64,000 bases of DNA, from assembly GCA_947628305.1 (NCBI GenBank), contig CANQZG010000004.1, forward strand, positions 147,939-211,938. The letters run 5' to 3'. The stretch comes from an uncultured Muribaculaceae bacterium (GTDB lineage: Bacteria > Bacteroidota > Bacteroidia > Bacteroidales > Muribaculaceae). The notes below the pieces were generated by a model. It saw only the letters and a program-made list of their open reading frames with translations, did not search any database and was not told where the DNA came from. Both the position numbers and the translations under genes were made by a program. Shown in pieces: positions 62,198 to 64,000 of this stretch. The stretch's first letter is position 1. Every line of letters starts with the position of its first letter.

Positions 62198-62444
62198 GTA
62201 GACCCATGGCGGCCTACGGAGCGTTATTGGCACATTCCTTCTGAATCAAATTCTCGCAAAATTTGAAAATGGAATTAGGGAGGTGGCAACGATGCTCACG
62301 TCAATGTATAAGTCAAAACTTATATATGGCGTGGGTGACGGTTGCTTATCCATTCCATAGGCAAAGCGAGAAGCCTGATTCAGGGATAAGTTGATTCAGT
62401 CCTCACGCTTTTTTATGCAATTACGAACAAGGGGACTCGTTCGT
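62198..62444 (+). ncRNA. Structured leader or small RNA
   Basis: Long hairpin at 62286-62345: GCAAC with GTTGC, TCACG with CGTGG, TGTATAAGT with ACTTATATA around a CAAA loop. Second hairpin: CTTATCC (62345-62351) with GGATAAG (62384-62390), AGGC with GCCT inside. CTGAATCA (62241-62248) can pair with either of two TGATTCAG copies (62376-62383, 62392-62399). A T-run follows CCTCACGC at 62409-62414, and a small hairpin ACGAAC/GTTCGT lies at 62423-62444. It is either a regulatory leader of the gene at 62471 or an independent RNA. No known riboswitch class is recognised. With the two promoters it accounts for most of the gap 61922-62470. Confidence 0.55.
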
Positions 62445-62470
62445 ATGGTTCGTACCTTAAACTATTTATT

Positions 62471-63679
62471 ATGACAAGAAAGATTTTGATGTTATTTCTA
62501 TTGTTCATGACAATATCCGTGTTCGGGCAACAACGGGATGGAAAAGGGATTGAGAAACTTTTTAAAGGAATGAGCGATGTAGAGACTCTTCAAAACGGAA
62601 TTGCATTTCAAGAAGGAAATATAACCAAAACGTTTCTTCTCTCTGAAGCTACCCCTGATTTAAATAACATTGAGAAAAAACTTCTCAATGAATATAAGCA
62701 AGTGGCTTTTATGTGTAATATCGCCTCAAAGCCGTTCTATTGTTATTTCGTTAAAGATAATGAAGATAAACGTGGGATTGTAGGGTTGGATGGCAATGTT
62801 ATTGTACCTCCTTTGTCAGGGAACATATGTAATATTCCTAACGGAAAGGATTTTGGCATTTTGCTCGTAGGCGAACTGTCGAGGCCTTCAGCTCATGAAC
62901 TATTGCTTGATTGGGGAAAAGCACATAAAGATTTCAATATTTTGGGGCTGTTTAGCGCTATAATAGTAAATGCAGACAAACCTACTCTCAAAAGTCTGCT
63001 GCCAATGAACGAGTATGTGTTTTTATCTCTCGGAAGTAGAGGCAATGGCAAGTTCGATATCTTTACTATGAAAATAGTTGATGATACTCCGCTATGGGGT
63101 GTTGTGGATATGAAAGGGAAGGAAATATTGCCGAATAAATACACCGGTTTTATCAGAAAGGGGCATCTTTTAGATACCGGGAACACTGGATTGTGGGGCA
63201 AATGGGTTGGAACAACCGAGATGGATATGACGGAAGCACTGAATTATAGCCGGGACTTAAAAGCTGATACGCAACGGCGTAGAGGTGAATTGGCAACTGC
63301 ATTAAATTCTTTTGGAGAAACAATGATAAGCACTGCAGAAGTAATTGAAACGGTTCAAAATTCTTCTATGGATGGCTCGTCAAGTAACTCTGATGCCAAT
63401 ATTTCAGGGGATTTACCGACTCAATATAAAAAGTGGGCAAGTTTGGCTGAAAGGCACTACAACAGTATTACAAATTTAGGATTAAAGGGAAAAGATGAAA
63501 AGAATGGCAAAGATGTCGGAGGCACAGCGGGGCAAGGAATGAGTTCTTCCAACTACACTCAAATGAAAAAGTCTTTACGTGAGGCCCAAGATGAAATGAG
63601 ACGGATTAGGAGAAAAGCTAATAAGCAAGGTGTAAACATTGCCAAGTCAGAGTACGAAGATATTCAAATTAAATATTAA
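62471..63679 (+). CDS. Exported protein with WG-like repeats
   Basis: 402 residues with a signal peptide (MTRKILMLFLLFMTISVFG). Two segments resemble WG repeats (KRGIVGLDGNVIVPP near 100-115; PLWGVVDMKGKEILPNKY near 210-228). The C-terminal part is Ser/Asn/Gly-rich, then Lys/Arg-rich and helical (KKSLREAQDEMRRIRRKANK). Codon use is clearly more A/T-rich than in the neighbours, suggesting recent acquisition or a different expression class. No family assignment; it follows an unusual structured leader. Confidence 0.7.
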   Translation: MTRKILMLFLLFMTISVFGQQRDGKGIEKLFKGMSDVETLQNGIAFQEGNITKTFLLSEATPDLNNIEKKLLNEYKQVAFMCNIASKPFYCYFVKDNEDKRGIVGLDGNVIVPPLSGNICNIPNGKDFGILLVGELSRPSAHELLLDWGKAHKDFNILGLFSAIIVNADKPTLKSLLPMNEYVFLSLGSRGNGKFDIFTMKIVDDTPLWGVVDMKGKEILPNKYTGFIRKGHLLDTGNTGLWGKWVGTTEMDMTEALNYSRDLKADTQRRRGELATALNSFGETMISTAEVIETVQNSSMDGSSSNSDANISGDLPTQYKKWASLAERHYNSITNLGLKGKDEKNGKDVGGTAGQGMSSSNYTQMKKSLREAQDEMRRIRRKANKQGVNIAKSEYEDIQIKY

Positions 63680-63751
63680 AACTCAACATACTTTAAGGCT
63701 GGTTGTACCATCCTCTCGTTCTGTGCTCCTGCCCCATAATCTAATATTGTG

Positions 63752-63868
63752 GTTTTAGGGTGTATCGCGGCACCGTCGATGTGGGTTGTTTTTGATTTAC
63801 AGCGTGTTGGTGCCGTCATGGTCGCGCCCGGCCTGATTCTAACCGATGTCAGGAAATTCTGAAACATC
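63752..63868. repeat. Degenerate family C-like element
   Basis: Contains GGTGCCGTCATGGTCGCGCC (63809-63828), a decayed GG...CATGG...CC hairpin, and a CCTGATTCT stretch like the CCTGATTCC at 31203. It follows the gene at 62471 by about 75 bp. Confidence 0.4.
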
Positions 63869-63908
63869 GTGTTTTTTGGCGGCTATTTTGCAAAATAATG
63901 TTAAAGTA

Positions 63909-63940
63909 TTTGGTTGGTAATTTGGAAAGGCGTACCTTTG
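63909..63940 (+). promoter_or_regulatory. Strong promoter at the window edge
   Basis: TTTG (63909-63912), 20 bp, then TACCTTTG (63933-63940), continuing GCACTCGC as in the tRNA-Asp promoter. The GC-rich start of the transcript (63941-64000) has no ORF. It probably drives a tRNA, rRNA or other stable RNA beyond the window. Confidence 0.7.
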
Positions 63941-64000
63941 CACTCGCTTTCGGGAAGCACCCCGGCGGGGGAGCGTGAGGCCGAGGGCCGGAGTTAAGAG

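Noticed and set aside
62048..62233. 61-residue minus-strand frame in the rbfA-leader gap
   Set aside because: It crosses two divergent promoters, has no ribosome-binding context and no protein-like composition.
62198..62444. tmRNA, RNase P RNA or SRP RNA
   Set aside because: None of the conserved cores of these RNAs (for example the SRP GGAA loop region or the RNase P GAGGAAAGTCC stretch) is present.

Overview
The window reads as chromosomal DNA of a gut-type Bacteroidales bacterium, most likely in or near the family Muribaculaceae; that placement is inference from gene content. Pointers are promoters of the Bacteroidetes type (TTTG, about 20 bp, TAnnTTTG), secreted proteins with type IX-like C-terminal domains, lipoproteins, GH97 and GH89 glycosidases, Bacteroidetes-typical families (DUF4271, DUF4294, DUF2851) and a compact division/cell-wall cluster in the order usual for the phylum. 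Coding density is high, and many minus-strand genes overlap by 1-4 bp in long operons.

Layout. 1-7.3 kb (plus): the end of a secreted protein, trmB, an Mrp ATPase, a secreted endonuclease I, a radical SAM protein and three successive FKBP-type prolyl isomerases (cytoplasmic, secreted, lipoprotein). 7.4-12.6 kb: mscL, gap, a small divergent pair, recA with an operator-like palindrome, and an exported SH3-like protein. 12.6-17.1 kb (minus): an operon LOG-DUF4271-hemD-rnpA-yidD-tatD, and a mannose-1-phosphate guanylyltransferase. 17.2-25.6 kb: a GH97 glycosidase, then minus-strand mutS-vsr (mismatch repair) and sirtuin-HAD-ribF-glycosyltransferase. 25.7-31.3 kb is looser: a frameshifted gene, two lipoproteins, a strongly folded small RNA candidate, a RecD-like helicase, tRNA-Asp and several palindromic repeats.

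31.3-46.4 kb is the division and cell-wall cluster on the minus strand: rsmH, ftsL-like, ftsI, murE, mraY, murD, ftsW, murG, murC, ftsQ, ftsA, ftsZ. It makes lipid II from UDP-MurNAc precursors, flips and polymerises it, and builds the Z ring; mraZ and murF are absent. 46.6-61.9 kb holds an acetyltransferase-like gene with a membrane pseudokinase, a lipoprotein, nadB, DUF4294, a beta-propeller/GH89 pair, frr-pyrH, a secreted protein with DnaJ-type cysteine motifs, DUF2851, an Lrp regulator and rbfA with an FtsX-like permease. 62-64 kb has a long structured leader, an AT-rich exported protein, and at the edge a promoter of the kind that drives stable RNAs.

Most genes are housekeeping. The least explained material lies between genes: three families of palindromic elements whose hairpin arms change in step while loops or cores stay fixed, many placed just past stop codons; a ~135-nt quasi-palindromic RNA with its own promoter and terminator; and a ~230-nt leader with mutually exclusive pairings. 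No CRISPR array, phage, transposase or rRNA gene was seen.
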